A stretch of DNA of 34,497 nt from Kluyvera georgiana ATCC 51603 (GTDB taxonomy: Bacteria; Pseudomonadota; Gammaproteobacteria; Enterobacterales; Enterobacteriaceae). Shown here in pieces: positions 16,930-26,465 of this stretch (its first letter is position 1; every line of letters starts with the position of its first letter). Under the pieces are notes generated by a model. That model made no database searches. It was not told where the DNA came from and worked only from the letters and a program-made list of their open reading frames with translations. Location of the stretch: assembly GCF_001654985.1 (NCBI RefSeq), contig NZ_LXEU01000079.1, positions 1 through 34,497 of the forward strand, read 5' to 3'. The position numbers and the translations under genes are program-made.

Positions 16930-16977
16930 TTACAACCTCTCTGAGTCTATGAGAGTGGAAGATGGATTTTGATGGTT

Positions 16978-17009
16978 TGAATATATATTCAGTATTGATT
17001 ATTTATTCT
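16978..17009 (-). promoter_or_regulatory. Tandem operator and promoter of the PTS-DUF4038 unit
   Basis: TGAATATATATTCA (16978-16991) is followed exactly 18 bp further by TGATTATTTATTCT (16996-17009). The first element is identical to those of the transketolase and ABC units. A -10 (TATATA) and a weak -35 (AAGAAT) with a 17-base spacer overlap it on the minus strand. Confidence 0.72.
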
Positions 17010-17055
17010 TATAGGGTAAGCAAGTTACATGTGCAGCGCTATCTGTAAAACCAGC

Positions 17056-17077
17056 AAGTTTGATGGCAATCACAAAA
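17056..17077. promoter_or_regulatory. Candidate CRP site upstream of the PTS unit
   Basis: TTTGA-N6-TCACA (core 17059-17074) matches the CRP core at nine of ten half-site positions. Its centre lies about 91 bases before the start point predicted from the -10 box, a distance on the right face of the helix for activation. Confidence 0.4.
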
Positions 17078-17240
17078 TCTGTCGGGAGGAGGAGCAAGAA
17101 AAACCACTCTATGGCTGATGTTCTGATAGGGGTTTTGAGCATTAACGGCAATGGCAAAGCTTAAGTGAGGTATGTCGTCAAAATTAGGTTCTTTGAACGC
17201 GGCGTTGGCCGCGGGTAAAGTGTGCTGCGAATGACATGTC

Positions 17241-17318
17241 TGACGGCGCCTCGCTTATCAGGCCTGCGTGATATCGCAAAACCTGTAGGCCGGGTAAGGC
17301 GTAGCCGCCACCCGGCAT
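17241..17318. repeat. BIME: two inverted REP elements
   Basis: One clear REP element (17285-17318, GCCGGGTAAGGCGTAGCC then GCCACCCGGC) is preceded by a degenerate one in the opposite orientation (17241-17270). This is a standard enterobacterial intergenic element, located just after the DUF1593 gene, where it may stabilise or end the transcript. Confidence 0.75.
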
Positions 17319-17357
17319 CACGGCTGATAGTCAGAGATCTGACCCTCACCGCGCGTT

Positions 17358-18914
17358 TTACTCGACCGTGATAATCACGCGCTGATAACGAGTTAACACC
17401 GGTTTTCCGTTGTCGCGAACGGTCACTACCATGTGGAGTGTGTCGCCGGTTTTAGCATCCTGCGGTACAACGAACGACATGTTGGGCGTGTCTGCACGCT
17501 GAAGGGCAATGGTATTGATTTTCTCTGTCTTATCCGGCGTTCGGGTGATATCCAACTGCATGCCCAGTGAATTATCGACAACCGGTTGCGTTGTCGGTTC
17601 GCTGTCCTGAAAAGTATCGGCTTCGAAATAGCGCCACCAGTGATAGCTGAGGGCATTGCCGTCCGGGTCGCTGGCCAGCGCCGTCAGGTTGACGGTTTCA
17701 CCCGGACGGGCTCGAATATTCAGCCCCTCTTTGACCGACACCTTCGGTGGATGGTTAACCGCCGTATCGTCACGGGTCGTGGACCAGTTAACTCTGGCGG
17801 CGAAGTCATTTTGTATATCATCAAACCAGCGGCTCAGGCTGTACTGCGCTTCATATCGCTGGGTATAGATGTTGTAGTCCAGCACGTTATTGATATCACG
17901 ATTGTTCTGAGCGGGGCCAAATCGCCCGCCCCAACCGCCATAGGCCGGGTTTTCGCGGCTGCGAAGGCCGTTGTCGATGAGATATAAAAAGGAAGGGGAG
18001 TCGCCCTCGGAAATAAAATCATATTTCTGATACTGCGGATTTTTGCGCAGGTAATCATCGGTGCCGCGCTGTTCGTCATACAGCTCACCGTCAATCATTT
18101 TGCCATCGCCCATTAAGGCGTAGTTGGCCATCAGCGGCCCTTTATTATCGACCAGATGGTGATAGCTCCAGTCTCCCTTCAGGCGGCTATTCAGTTCGTC
18201 GCTGTGGTATTTCCATGCATAGGCAAAATGCCAAAAATTGCTGCGGTCGTTAATGGTTTTTAAATTCGGCCAATGCGTTGCGATGTAGTCGTTATAGCTG
18301 TTGTCCTGGTCGAGAATAATATACAGCACCAGCTTGTGATTAATTTTTTGCTGGATAGCGGGCCATTCGGCGCTGTTCTTATAACGATCCTCAATGGATT
18401 TTAATGCACGGGCGGTGGTGTTGGTTCCGCCCCAGGTCTGTACGTACAGCGTGCGGCTATCGTTATCGAGGAACAGCTTTTCGAGAAAGCGAGAACCGTC
18501 GGTCTCCTGCGCCATATCGCCCTTATTACTGATATTGCCGATTTTGGTAATGGAACGCAGGTATTCAGGCGTGGGGTAACGCGGGTCGTGTGCTTTCAGG
18601 TTGTCATAGACCTTGCCGTAATCTGCAATATAGTTGTAGACCCACTGGGTTCCGGTCCAGCGGTAGGGCTTGATCCCTTTTTCCGCGTCGCCAGCGTAGT
18701 GATAAACCGAACTGGTCAGCACGATACCGGCAATATCCATATCGTTGGCGTATAAAAACGCGCGAATTAATGAGTTCATATCATCGACTTCACCATCGGT
18801 GGTAATCACCGTACGGGCGCGTGAGTCGCTGGTGTCTGTGGTGGTTGCCGCGCAGGCATGGCCGAGTAGCAGGGCGCTGGCGAGGGAGATAACAATAGGG
18901 GAGTATTTCAACAC
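17358..18914 (-). CDS. Exported DUF1593 (Sde182 / nucleoside-hydrolase-like) protein
   Basis: A 518-residue exported protein. A signal peptide (LKYSPIVISLASALLLG, cleavage likely after HACA) leads into a nucleoside-hydrolase-like domain. That domain starts TTDGEVDDMNSLIRAFLYA, which resembles the calcium-binding DTDxGxDD of nucleoside hydrolases, and contains YVQTWGGTNTTARAL. A C-terminal beta domain begins near PPKVSVKEGLNIRARPGETV with an SDPDGNALSYHWW segment. This is the DUF1593/Sde182 architecture found near plant polysaccharide genes. I chose the GTG at 18914, with AAGGA seven bases upstream. As the last gene after an ABC importer, it may release a sugar in the periplasm. The activity is not known to me. 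Confidence 0.8.
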   Translation of the reverse strand: MLKYSPIVISLASALLLGHACAATTTDTSDSRARTVITTDGEVDDMNSLIRAFLYANDMDIAGIVLTSSVYHYAGDAEKGIKPYRWTGTQWVYNYIADYGKVYDNLKAHDPRYPTPEYLRSITKIGNISNKGDMAQETDGSRFLEKLFLDNDSRTLYVQTWGGTNTTARALKSIEDRYKNSAEWPAIQQKINHKLVLYIILDQDNSYNDYIATHWPNLKTINDRSNFWHFAYAWKYHSDELNSRLKGDWSYHHLVDNKGPLMANYALMGDGKMIDGELYDEQRGTDDYLRKNPQYQKYDFISEGDSPSFLYLIDNGLRSRENPAYGGWGGRFGPAQNNRDINNVLDYNIYTQRYEAQYSLSRWFDDIQNDFAARVNWSTTRDDTAVNHPPKVSVKEGLNIRARPGETVNLTALASDPDGNALSYHWWRYFEADTFQDSEPTTQPVVDNSLGMQLDITRTPDKTEKINTIALQRADTPNMSFVVPQDAKTGDTLHMVVTVRDNGKPVLTRYQRVIITVE

Positions 18915-18931
18915 ATGATTTTCCTTAATAT

Positions 18932-18973
18932 AAAAAATCCGCCGCCAGACAGCGTAACGCACTGACGGCGGCG
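18932..18973 (-). terminator. Intrinsic terminator between permease and DUF1593 genes
   Basis: CGCCGCC (18940-18946) and GGCGGCG (18967-18973) form a strong stem with a further inner pairing. On the minus strand it is followed by six T (18937-18932). It sits just before the DUF1593 start, so expression of that gene probably depends on partial read-through. Confidence 0.6.
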
Positions 18974-19023
18974 AAAAAAAGACCGGCCCGACAAATTCCG
19001 CGGGGCTTGATAAATTGTGGTGA

Positions 19024-20112
19024 CTATTTGTTTTCCATCACCGCCTTCTGCGCCACCACCGCGGCCTTCTGCTGCATGCGGTTTTGCATCTGGTCGATAA
19101 TCACCGCCACGATGATCACGATGCCTTTAATGACCATCTGCCAGAACTCGCTGACGCCCATCATCACCAGCCCGTCGGCAAGAAAACCGATCACAAACGC
19201 GCCGATAAGCGTACCGAGAATGGTGCCGCGTCCGCCAGCGAGCGAGGTGCCGCCGAGCACCACGGCGGCAATGGCGTTCATTTCAAAGGCGGTGCCGTTG
19301 GCCGGGTGGCTTGCCAGCAACTGGGCGGAGACCACAATCCCGGCAATGGCCGCGCAGAAACCGGAGAGGGTATAGACCAGCACTTTTACCTGCTTGACCT
19401 TCACGCCGGAGAGTTCCGCCGCGCGCTCGTTATCGCCAATGGCGTAAACGTGGCGACCAAAAGGCAGGCGACGGGCGATATAGGCGATGATCAGCGCCAG
19501 CACAATCATCAGCCAGATAGCCCACGGAATACCGAACAGCGAACCGGCGCCAATCTCGTCAAACCCGGTATTGCCCAACTGTGGATTGCCGGAAAGACCC
19601 GGGAAGGTTTGCCCATCCGAGGTGAGCATCGCCGCGCCGCGCAGCACGTACATGGTGCCGAGGGTGCAGATAAACGGCGCGACGTTATAGCGGGTGATAA
19701 TCCAGCCGTTCACCGCGCCGATGAGCGCGCCAATCACCAGCACAATCGGCACAATCAGCCAGACGCTGGGGAAGATAGCGATGCCGAACATCGGCAGTAC
19801 GATACCTTTGGTAATTAGCCACCCGGCGATCATTCCGCACAGCCCGAGGGTGGCGCCGATGGAGAGGTCGATACCGGCGGTGATGATCACAAACGTGATG
19901 CCCAGCGCCAGGAACGCGTTGATGGCGATATGTTTAATCATGATCACCATACTGCCCGCCGACAAAAAGCCCGGTACGGTGATGGTGAAAAAGCCGACGA
20001 TCAGGAACAGCGCGATAAAGGTACGCAGCTTCAGCAGAAGCAGCAGAATGTTTTCACGGGACAGCGAAGCCCCGCCGCGCGGCGTTAACGCGACAGATTG
20101 AGTCGTTTTCAT
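19024..20112 (-). CDS. Sugar ABC transporter permease (RbsC-like)
   Basis: A 362-residue membrane permease of the ribose/xylose/galactose (CUT2) type. The sequence is hydrophobic, with about 8-10 helices and the family segments AGIDLSIGATLGLCGMIAG, FICTLGTMYVLRGAAMLTSD, GDNERAAELSGVKV and AVVLGGTSLAGGRGTILGTL. I chose the ATG at 20112 with CAGGGG seven bases upstream; the ATPase stop codon lies one base before it. It forms the membrane channel for the binding protein and ATPase of the same operon. Transporters of this type import monosaccharides; free D-apiose is my preferred cargo, and ribose is the obvious alternative. Confidence 0.88.
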   Translation of the reverse strand: MKTTQSVALTPRGGASLSRENILLLLLKLRTFIALFLIVGFFTITVPGFLSAGSMVIMIKHIAINAFLALGITFVIITAGIDLSIGATLGLCGMIAGWLITKGIVLPMFGIAIFPSVWLIVPIVLVIGALIGAVNGWIITRYNVAPFICTLGTMYVLRGAAMLTSDGQTFPGLSGNPQLGNTGFDEIGAGSLFGIPWAIWLMIVLALIIAYIARRLPFGRHVYAIGDNERAAELSGVKVKQVKVLVYTLSGFCAAIAGIVVSAQLLASHPANGTAFEMNAIAAVVLGGTSLAGGRGTILGTLIGAFVIGFLADGLVMMGVSEFWQMVIKGIVIIVAVIIDQMQNRMQQKAAVVAQKAVMENK

Positions 20113-20113
20113 C

Positions 20114-21640
20114 TTAAAACCCCTGAGCACTTGCTGAAACCAGCGCCGATTCCTCAGCCCGTTCGCGCGCGATGTCTGCCGTCAGCTTGCCGCCAGACAT
20201 CACCAGGATACGGTCGGAAACCGCCATAATTTCTTTTAAATCGGACGTGGAGAAGACCACGGCGATCCCCTGCTGAGAAAGCTGCACCATCATGCGAAAC
20301 ACGTCGGCCTTCGCTCCGATATCGATGCCGCGCGTCGGTTCGTCGAGGAACAGCACCTTCGGGTTGGTTAACAACGAGCGGCCAATCACCACCTTTTGCT
20401 GGTTGCCGCCGCTGAGCGCCTGGATTTCCACCTCCGGCGACGACACCTTAATGGAGAGATTACCAATGGTGCTGGCCACCACCGCGTTTTCCTCACCGTT
20501 GGCGATGGTCAGCCCGCGCCGCAGCCGTCGCCAGAGGCTGGCAATCGTCAGGTTATTGGCGACCGACGAGATGGGGAAAATACCGGTCCGTTTACGATCT
20601 TCCGGCACCAGGCTCATCCCCATGCGGATGCGTTCGGCGGGCGTTAAGCGCTGCGGCACCGGTTTGCTGTCGAGCCACAGTTTGCCAAGGTAGTTGCGCT
20701 CCGTGCCGAGCATGCACTCAAACAGCTCGGTACGGCCCGCGCCCATCAGCCCGTAAATACCGACAATTTCGCCCGCGTGAACCTTAAAGCTCACGTCGTT
20801 AACCACCGTGTTCCCGGCGGCGTTAACGCAGGTGATCTTCTCCGCTTCCAGCAGCGGCGGCCCGAAGGTGCGCCCCGGTTCAAGGAAGTTGCTGACCGGA
20901 TCGCTGCCGAGCATTTCGCGCACGATCCACGGCACGTCGATATCGGCTACCCGGGCCTCTGACTGGAACCTGCCGTCGCGTAGAATGGTGATCATGTCGC
21001 CAATTGCCATCAGCTCTTCCAGACGGTGCGAAATATAGATAATCGACACCCCCTGGCGGGTCAGCTCGCGAATCACGCGAAACAGAATTTCCACCTCGGT
21101 TTTACTGAGCGCGGAGGTGGGTTCGTCGAGAATCAGGATATCGGCGTTTTCCGCCAGCGCTTTGGCTATCTCTACCAGCTGCTGCTGACCGACCTTCAGA
21201 TTGCCTACCAGTTCGCGCGGCGAAATGGGCTGATCGAGACGTTGCAGCAGCTCGGCGGCGCGGCGCTCCTGCTCGGCTTCGTTAATCGGCGTAACGCCGT
21301 TTTGCAGTTCGCGGCCAAGAAAAATATTCTCCGCCACGTTCAGGTTTTCAAACAGGTTCAGCTCCTGATGCACCATGCCGATACCGTGTGCCGCGGCTTC
21401 GCGGGTACTGGAGAAATGGACCGGTTTACCGTTAAGCACCATTTCGCCACGACTTGGCTGCTGCACGCCGGCGAGAATTTTCATCAGCGTCGATTTGCCC
21501 GCGCCGTTCTCGCCAATAATCACATTAACCTTGCCGCGCCAGACGTTGTAATCCACGTTATCCAACGCGATGGTGCCGGGGAAGAGCATCGAAATACCGC
21601 GGGCGCGCAGGATGATGTCATCAGCAGAATGGTTGCTCAT
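20114..21640 (-). CDS. Sugar ABC transporter ATPase, two-domain (RbsA-like)
   Basis: A 508-residue protein with two fused ABC ATPase domains, as in RbsA, XylG and MglA. The first domain has Walker A GENGAGKST, signature LKVGQQQLVEIAKALA and Walker B ILILDEPTSAL. The second has the degenerate loop GLMGAGRTEL, signature ALSGGNQQKVVIGRSL and Walker B VLFLDEPTRGIDIGA. This asymmetry is normal for the group. The ATG at 21640 overlaps the DUF2291 stop by one base (TGATG), with AGGAGG seven bases upstream. It powers the CUT2-type importer of this operon. Confidence 0.9.
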   Translation of the reverse strand: MSNHSADDIILRARGISMLFPGTIALDNVDYNVWRGKVNVIIGENGAGKSTLMKILAGVQQPSRGEMVLNGKPVHFSSTREAAAHGIGMVHQELNLFENLNVAENIFLGRELQNGVTPINEAEQERRAAELLQRLDQPISPRELVGNLKVGQQQLVEIAKALAENADILILDEPTSALSKTEVEILFRVIRELTRQGVSIIYISHRLEELMAIGDMITILRDGRFQSEARVADIDVPWIVREMLGSDPVSNFLEPGRTFGPPLLEAEKITCVNAAGNTVVNDVSFKVHAGEIVGIYGLMGAGRTELFECMLGTERNYLGKLWLDSKPVPQRLTPAERIRMGMSLVPEDRKRTGIFPISSVANNLTIASLWRRLRRGLTIANGEENAVVASTIGNLSIKVSSPEVEIQALSGGNQQKVVIGRSLLTNPKVLFLDEPTRGIDIGAKADVFRMMVQLSQQGIAVVFSTSDLKEIMAVSDRILVMSGGKLTADIARERAEESALVSASAQGF

Positions 21641-22248
21641 CACGGTGCCTCCTGTTTCAGTTCCAGCGCCGCCGCATCCTGCGCTTTGCCGTTAATTAAG
21701 GTGACGGCAAACAGAACCCCGACCGGCTTGCCGACCCAGTTGGCGTCGATCTTCGGCAGCTGTTTTATCGCTTCGCGGTTATAGGCGCGCGAAAGCTGGG
21801 CGAACTGGACCTGGTTGGTGAAGTCTTCAAACTTAAAGCCGGTTGCATCACGAATGGCGTTGCCGCGCATTACCGGCCCGACCTGAATGGTCAGCGGCTG
21901 GCCGTTCAGGCTGACCGTCAGCTTCTGTTCGCGCTCGTTGCTGACGTCAACGGCGGTCACGTCGCTGGTCAATTGAACAAACACGCTGTCCGGCGTACTG
22001 CCGGACGCCTGCCGACGGGCGTCCAGCGCGCCGGCATCCAGCGCATGCTGGTGAGCGGCATCCATGACTCGAGATTTCCAGGTTTGTTGCGCGATCTGCT
22101 GTGGCGTCAGGTTGTCGAAACTGGCTTTGGCATTCGGGTCGGCAGGCAGAATAGGCTTGCCGTTTTCGTCCAGATCCACCACCGTGCAGGCCGTCAGCAA
22201 CAGGGCGGCGCAGCACGCGGCTGCGGCACCCCATTGTTTTAAGAACAT
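21640..22248 (-). CDS. DUF2291 lipoprotein of a sugar ABC operon
   Basis: A 202-residue predicted lipoprotein: a hydrophobic leader ending in the lipobox LLTAC (C21), then a DUF2291 domain with TPQQIAQQTWKSRVMDAA and RGNAIRDATGFKFEDFTNQV. The function is not known. The family is found mainly beside ribose-type ABC importers, and here it sits between the binding protein and the ATPase, overlapping the latter by one base. A periplasmic membrane-anchored helper of the importer is a reasonable guess. It is intact and of normal length. Confidence 0.8.
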   Translation of the reverse strand: MFLKQWGAAAACCAALLLTACTVVDLDENGKPILPADPNAKASFDNLTPQQIAQQTWKSRVMDAAHQHALDAGALDARRQASGSTPDSVFVQLTSDVTAVDVSNEREQKLTVSLNGQPLTIQVGPVMRGNAIRDATGFKFEDFTNQVQFAQLSRAYNREAIKQLPKIDANWVGKPVGVLFAVTLINGKAQDAAALELKQEAP

Positions 22249-22259
22249 AACGTCTCCGG

Positions 22260-23247
<988 letters not shown>

Positions 23248-23304
23248 ATTTAACGATAAAGCTGAGTTGTGGAACTGTCTACGTTTTACGCAGTTAATTT
23301 CTTA

Positions 23305-23326
23305 AAAGGAGAAAAGGATCACGCTT
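23305..23326. promoter_or_regulatory. Weak CRP-like site overlapping the entD end
   Basis: GGAGAAAAGGATCAC closely resembles the candidate site of the transketolase promoter (AGAGAAAACGATCAC) and matches 14 of 22 CRP consensus positions. It lies about 85 bases upstream of the importer operator and overlaps the entD stop codon. Confidence 0.3.
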
Positions 23327-23966
23327 CGTTGAGCGGGAGAGAACTGGTGATGACGTGCGGGCCGTTGATTAACCCATTGATGGAAATCACGCTATTGGCA
23401 AGGGCGGGGGCGAAGCGAGCGGTAAAGCTCAGCCGTATTGTGCTGGCATCGAGCGACACAACCTGGGCGCTGTGAAATCCGGGCTGGCCGTTGGTCTGCG
23501 CAGAATAGGCTTTAAAGGCGCTCTCTTTGGCCGAGAATGCCAGCGTTAGCGCCAGCGGTAAGGGCAGCGTGCTGTGGCGCAGCACGGCAAGTTCCTCTTC
23601 GCTGGCAATGTGGCTCGCCAACTCACTGGCAAGCTGAGGCGAAAAAATGGCTTCAATATCAATGCCGACCGGCGTTCTGGCGACGATGGCGATGGCCGTG
23701 TTACCGCAGTGGCTGATGCTGCCGTAAAGGCCGTCAGGCCAGATCGGCTGGCGGTTCTTGCCGATTCCCGGCACCGATTTTTCATCGAATGCGCGTAGCG
23801 CGTGCACGGCGGCAATCCGTCCGGCGAGGTGCTCGGTCTGGCGTTTTTTTCCCATGCGGGCAAGCTCGGCGTGATGGGGCAGCCACAGTAAATCACCCGG
23901 GGTGAAAGTGTCGGGCGCAAAATCAATACGCTGTATCGTGTGGAGGGTGCTGTGATGGGTGCGCAT
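23319..23966 (-). CDS. entD: Enterobactin synthase 4'-phosphopantetheinyl transferase EntD
   Basis: A 215-residue Sfp-type phosphopantetheinyl transferase. It moves phosphopantetheine from coenzyme A to the carrier serines of EntF and EntB. Magnesium-binding VGIDIE is at residues 100-105, KES at 147-149 and GSISHCGN at 82-89. Length and position beside fepA match the E. coli gene. The ATG at 23966 has AGGA five bases upstream. Transcription runs toward the sugar importer operon on the same strand with no obvious terminator between, so some read-through is possible. The gene looks intact. Confidence 0.95.
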   Translation of the reverse strand: MRTHHSTLHTIQRIDFAPDTFTPGDLLWLPHHAELARMGKKRQTEHLAGRIAAVHALRAFDEKSVPGIGKNRQPIWPDGLYGSISHCGNTAIAIVARTPVGIDIEAIFSPQLASELASHIASEEELAVLRHSTLPLPLALTLAFSAKESAFKAYSAQTNGQPGFHSAQVVSLDASTIRLSFTARFAPALANSVISINGLINGPHVITSSLPLNEA

Positions 23967-23981
23967 ATGGTTCCTGAAGAA

Positions 23982-24003
23982 CCCTCTCCCGTGTGGGAGA
24001 GGG
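23982..24003. terminator. Inverted repeat between fepA and entD
   Basis: CCCTCTCCC-GTGT-GGGAGAGGG is a perfect 9-bp stem with a 4-base loop in the 48 bases between fepA and entD. It probably reduces transcription from fepA into entD. It is the same repeat type as at 2315-2341. Confidence 0.55.
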
Positions 24004-24014
24004 GACCCATTTTA

Positions 24015-26273
24015 TCAGAAGTGGGTGTTGATGCTCATATACCAGGTACGGCCCGGTTCGTTATAGGTGTACGCCCCTGCGCCCGCCATGTAGTCGCCCG
24101 TGCGGTTGTTGCTCACGGTTTGCGCGTTGCCTTCACGCCACAGTCGTTTGTCAAAGACGTTATCCACGCCGCCGGTCAGGCTGACATTTTTGGTCACGTC
24201 CCAGGTTGCGCTCAGGCCGACGATGCTGTACGGGCTGACTTCATTGGCAGAAGAGCCGCTTACCGGTTCACCCTGGTAATCGTATTTCTTCGGCTGCTGT
24301 TTACCGTACCAGGTCAGCGTGGTTTGCAGCGACAGATCCTGACGCACCTGCCAGCTCAGCGTGGAATTGAGGGTATATTCCGGGATAATCGACAGCCGTT
24401 CGCCGGTCTCTTTATTCTTGCTCTGCAACATGTAGGTAATGTTGTTGGTCCAGTTCACGGTCTCGCTTACCGGAACATTCAACGTACCTTCCAGGCCTTC
24501 AACGACCGCTTTCGGGATGTTTTCCCACTGATAAACGTCGGTTTTGCCGTTATTGATACGGGTCAGAGGAACGGTACCCGCTTCAATTTTGTTTCGATAG
24601 TCATTGCGGAACCACGTGATGCCAGCCAGCCAGCCTTCACGCTTGAATTCCAGACCAATCTCTTTATTGATGCTGGTTTCCGCTTTCAGGTCGTCGTTGC
24701 CCAGCAGGTAGCAGCCGATGCCGCTGGCGGCACCAGTGGCGTAACAACCCTGGCCTTTACTGTACAGAATGTAGTTTGGGTTAGTCTGATACAGGCTCGG
24801 CGCTTTGTAAGCGCGCGCGATACCCATTTTCAGGGTGAAGTCGTCGCCTAATCCTTGAGACAAGTTCAGCGACGGGCTCCAGTTATTGCCGACGATGGTG
24901 TGGTGATCGAAACGCAATGCCGGTGTCAGCATGGTGGTATCGGTCACTTCCATATTGTTTTCAGCAAACAGCGAGAAAATCTCCGCCTGGGAATACGGGC
25001 TGCGGGCATCGGTGCTATAGCCCGGAATATTACCGCCAAGGAAGGTCTGCGTATTCGAGCTGGAGTCCTTCATACGCTGCTGGTTCCACTCGGTGCCGAG
25101 GGTCAGATTCTGATTAACCCACAGATCGAAGGGAATGCTAATTTCACTGTGCAGGGTCACGTCAGCCAGATCGGTATCACTGAACTGGTCGCTATTGAAC
25201 AGGCCTTCCAGACCGCCTGCCAACCCTTCGCCCAGACGTGAGTTACGGGTATGCTCGTACTGTGCCCAGTTGCTGGTGGTGATACCGTTATCCCAGCCGC
25301 CGTTCCAGGTCAGCGCATAGTTCTGGCGGTACATACGGTTGGTTTCTTTACCGTAATATTTTTTCACCAGACCGTCGCCTGCATTATCGTTGTTGGTGTT
25401 CTGGGTATCGCCCGCGTAGAGGTTGCCCTGACGGCTATAGCCAGCTTCAAACTCCAACGACTGCATTGGCGCGAAGTCCCAGCGCAGCTGGCCGTTGATA
25501 TCTTTGTTTTTGACGCCTTCGCGGCCGGCTGGCATGGTGTCAGCGTAGTCGCCAGTACGGGTCGACTGATGCCCATCGTTAATATCCCAGGCATCCGCCT
25601 GCGTCTTATCAAGGTTACCGTACAGGCGGAAGCTAAAATCTCCGCCCAGCGGGCCGTTGAGGCTAAAGTTGGTGCGCTTGGTGGAGCCTTCTTCTTTGTG
25701 CTCCGGGGCGTTGAAGTAGGTGTTCCAGGAGCCATGCCACTCATCACCACCCTTTTTGGTGATGATATTGACCACGCCGCCCGCTGCGCCGTTACCGTAA
25801 CGGGCTGCTGCAGGGCCACGCAGGACTTCAATGCGTTCAATCATTTCCGGCGGTACCCAGCCGGTATCGCCACGGGTATCACGCTCGCCGCGCCAGCCCT
25901 GACGAACCGAGTTACGGCTGGTAACCGGCTTGCCGTCGATCAGAATCAGGGTGTTTTCCGGGCCCATCCCGCGAATGTCGATCTGGCGGTTGTTGCCGCG
26001 CTGGCCGCTGGTGGAGTTACCGGTCAGGTTCACGCCCGGCATGGTGCGGATGATTTCAGAAACATCGCGCGCCGGTGGGCGTTTGCGGATTTCATCGGCG
26101 GTGATGGTGGAAACGCCCGGCGCCTGCAGGTTCTGCTCGGCGGCGGTCACCACCATGGTTTCACCGTTGACGTCGGTTTTGCTGCTGTCTGTTTCAGCGG
26201 CGAAGGCCGGAGCGGCCATGCCATAGATACCCAAATTGACCAGGAAGGTCAGGGATTTGATTTTATTATTCAT
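24015..26273 (-). CDS. fepA: Ferric enterobactin outer-membrane receptor FepA
   Basis: A 752-residue TonB-dependent receptor that takes ferric enterobactin across the outer membrane. A signal peptide ends AAPAFA. The TonB-box region is GETMVVTAAEQN, and the plug domain contains TMPGVNLTGNSTSGQRGNNR and LRGPAAARYGNGAAGGVVNI. The barrel ends NEPGRTWYMSINTHF with the terminal aromatic residue needed for assembly. I recognise close identity to E. coli FepA (746 residues). The ATG at 26273 has AGGA upstream; the longer open frame to 26417 would run into the Fur site. It is divergent from fes. Confidence 0.97.
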   Translation of the reverse strand: MNNKIKSLTFLVNLGIYGMAAPAFAAETDSSKTDVNGETMVVTAAEQNLQAPGVSTITADEIRKRPPARDVSEIIRTMPGVNLTGNSTSGQRGNNRQIDIRGMGPENTLILIDGKPVTSRNSVRQGWRGERDTRGDTGWVPPEMIERIEVLRGPAAARYGNGAAGGVVNIITKKGGDEWHGSWNTYFNAPEHKEEGSTKRTNFSLNGPLGGDFSFRLYGNLDKTQADAWDINDGHQSTRTGDYADTMPAGREGVKNKDINGQLRWDFAPMQSLEFEAGYSRQGNLYAGDTQNTNNDNAGDGLVKKYYGKETNRMYRQNYALTWNGGWDNGITTSNWAQYEHTRNSRLGEGLAGGLEGLFNSDQFSDTDLADVTLHSEISIPFDLWVNQNLTLGTEWNQQRMKDSSSNTQTFLGGNIPGYSTDARSPYSQAEIFSLFAENNMEVTDTTMLTPALRFDHHTIVGNNWSPSLNLSQGLGDDFTLKMGIARAYKAPSLYQTNPNYILYSKGQGCYATGAASGIGCYLLGNDDLKAETSINKEIGLEFKREGWLAGITWFRNDYRNKIEAGTVPLTRINNGKTDVYQWENIPKAVVEGLEGTLNVPVSETVNWTNNITYMLQSKNKETGERLSIIPEYTLNSTLSWQVRQDLSLQTTLTWYGKQQPKKYDYQGEPVSGSSANEVSPYSIVGLSATWDVTKNVSLTGGVDNVFDKRLWREGNAQTVSNNRTGDYMAGAGAYTYNEPGRTWYMSINTHF

Positions 26274-26384
26274 TTTGTATCCTGCTTTTCGTCGCCGGGG
26301 GCTCGTACAGCTCCGTCCCAAAGGGCAAGCTCCGGCATGGTTATATGCGTAAAGCATGTGAAAGTTGCGCGCCAATACGCTATT

Positions 26385-26415
26385 GCAAATGCAAATAGTT
26401 ATCAATAATATTATC
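26385..26415. promoter_or_regulatory. Overlapping Fur-type sites, fepA-fes promoter
   Basis: Two overlapping 19-mers, 26385-26403 and 26397-26415, each match about 12 of 19 positions of the Fur box on the minus strand (starting GATAAC and GATAAT). This is the known place of iron control for the divergent fepA and fes-entF transcripts. Confidence 0.75.
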
Positions 26416-26465
26416 AATAAAATTTAGCGTGTAACAATAAATTCCACAATAAACATGGGGTTAAC

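Larger units (their letters stand above)
16930..17357. other. 428-base intergenic region: PTS promoter, operator, BIME
   Basis: No gene is visible here. The first part (16930-17075) holds the PTS leader, the tandem operator and a candidate CRP site. The middle (about 17080-17240) shows nothing I recognise. The end (17241-17318) is a BIME repeat just past the DUF1593 stop. Confidence 0.6.

Noticed and set aside
17161-17349. 62-residue minus-strand open frame in the PTS-DUF1593 gap
   Set aside because: It is made largely of BIME repeat sequence and has no ribosome binding site.
24855-26408. Long open frames on the plus strand opposite fepA
   Set aside because: They are antisense shadows of a clearly recognisable fepA and show no protein family pattern.
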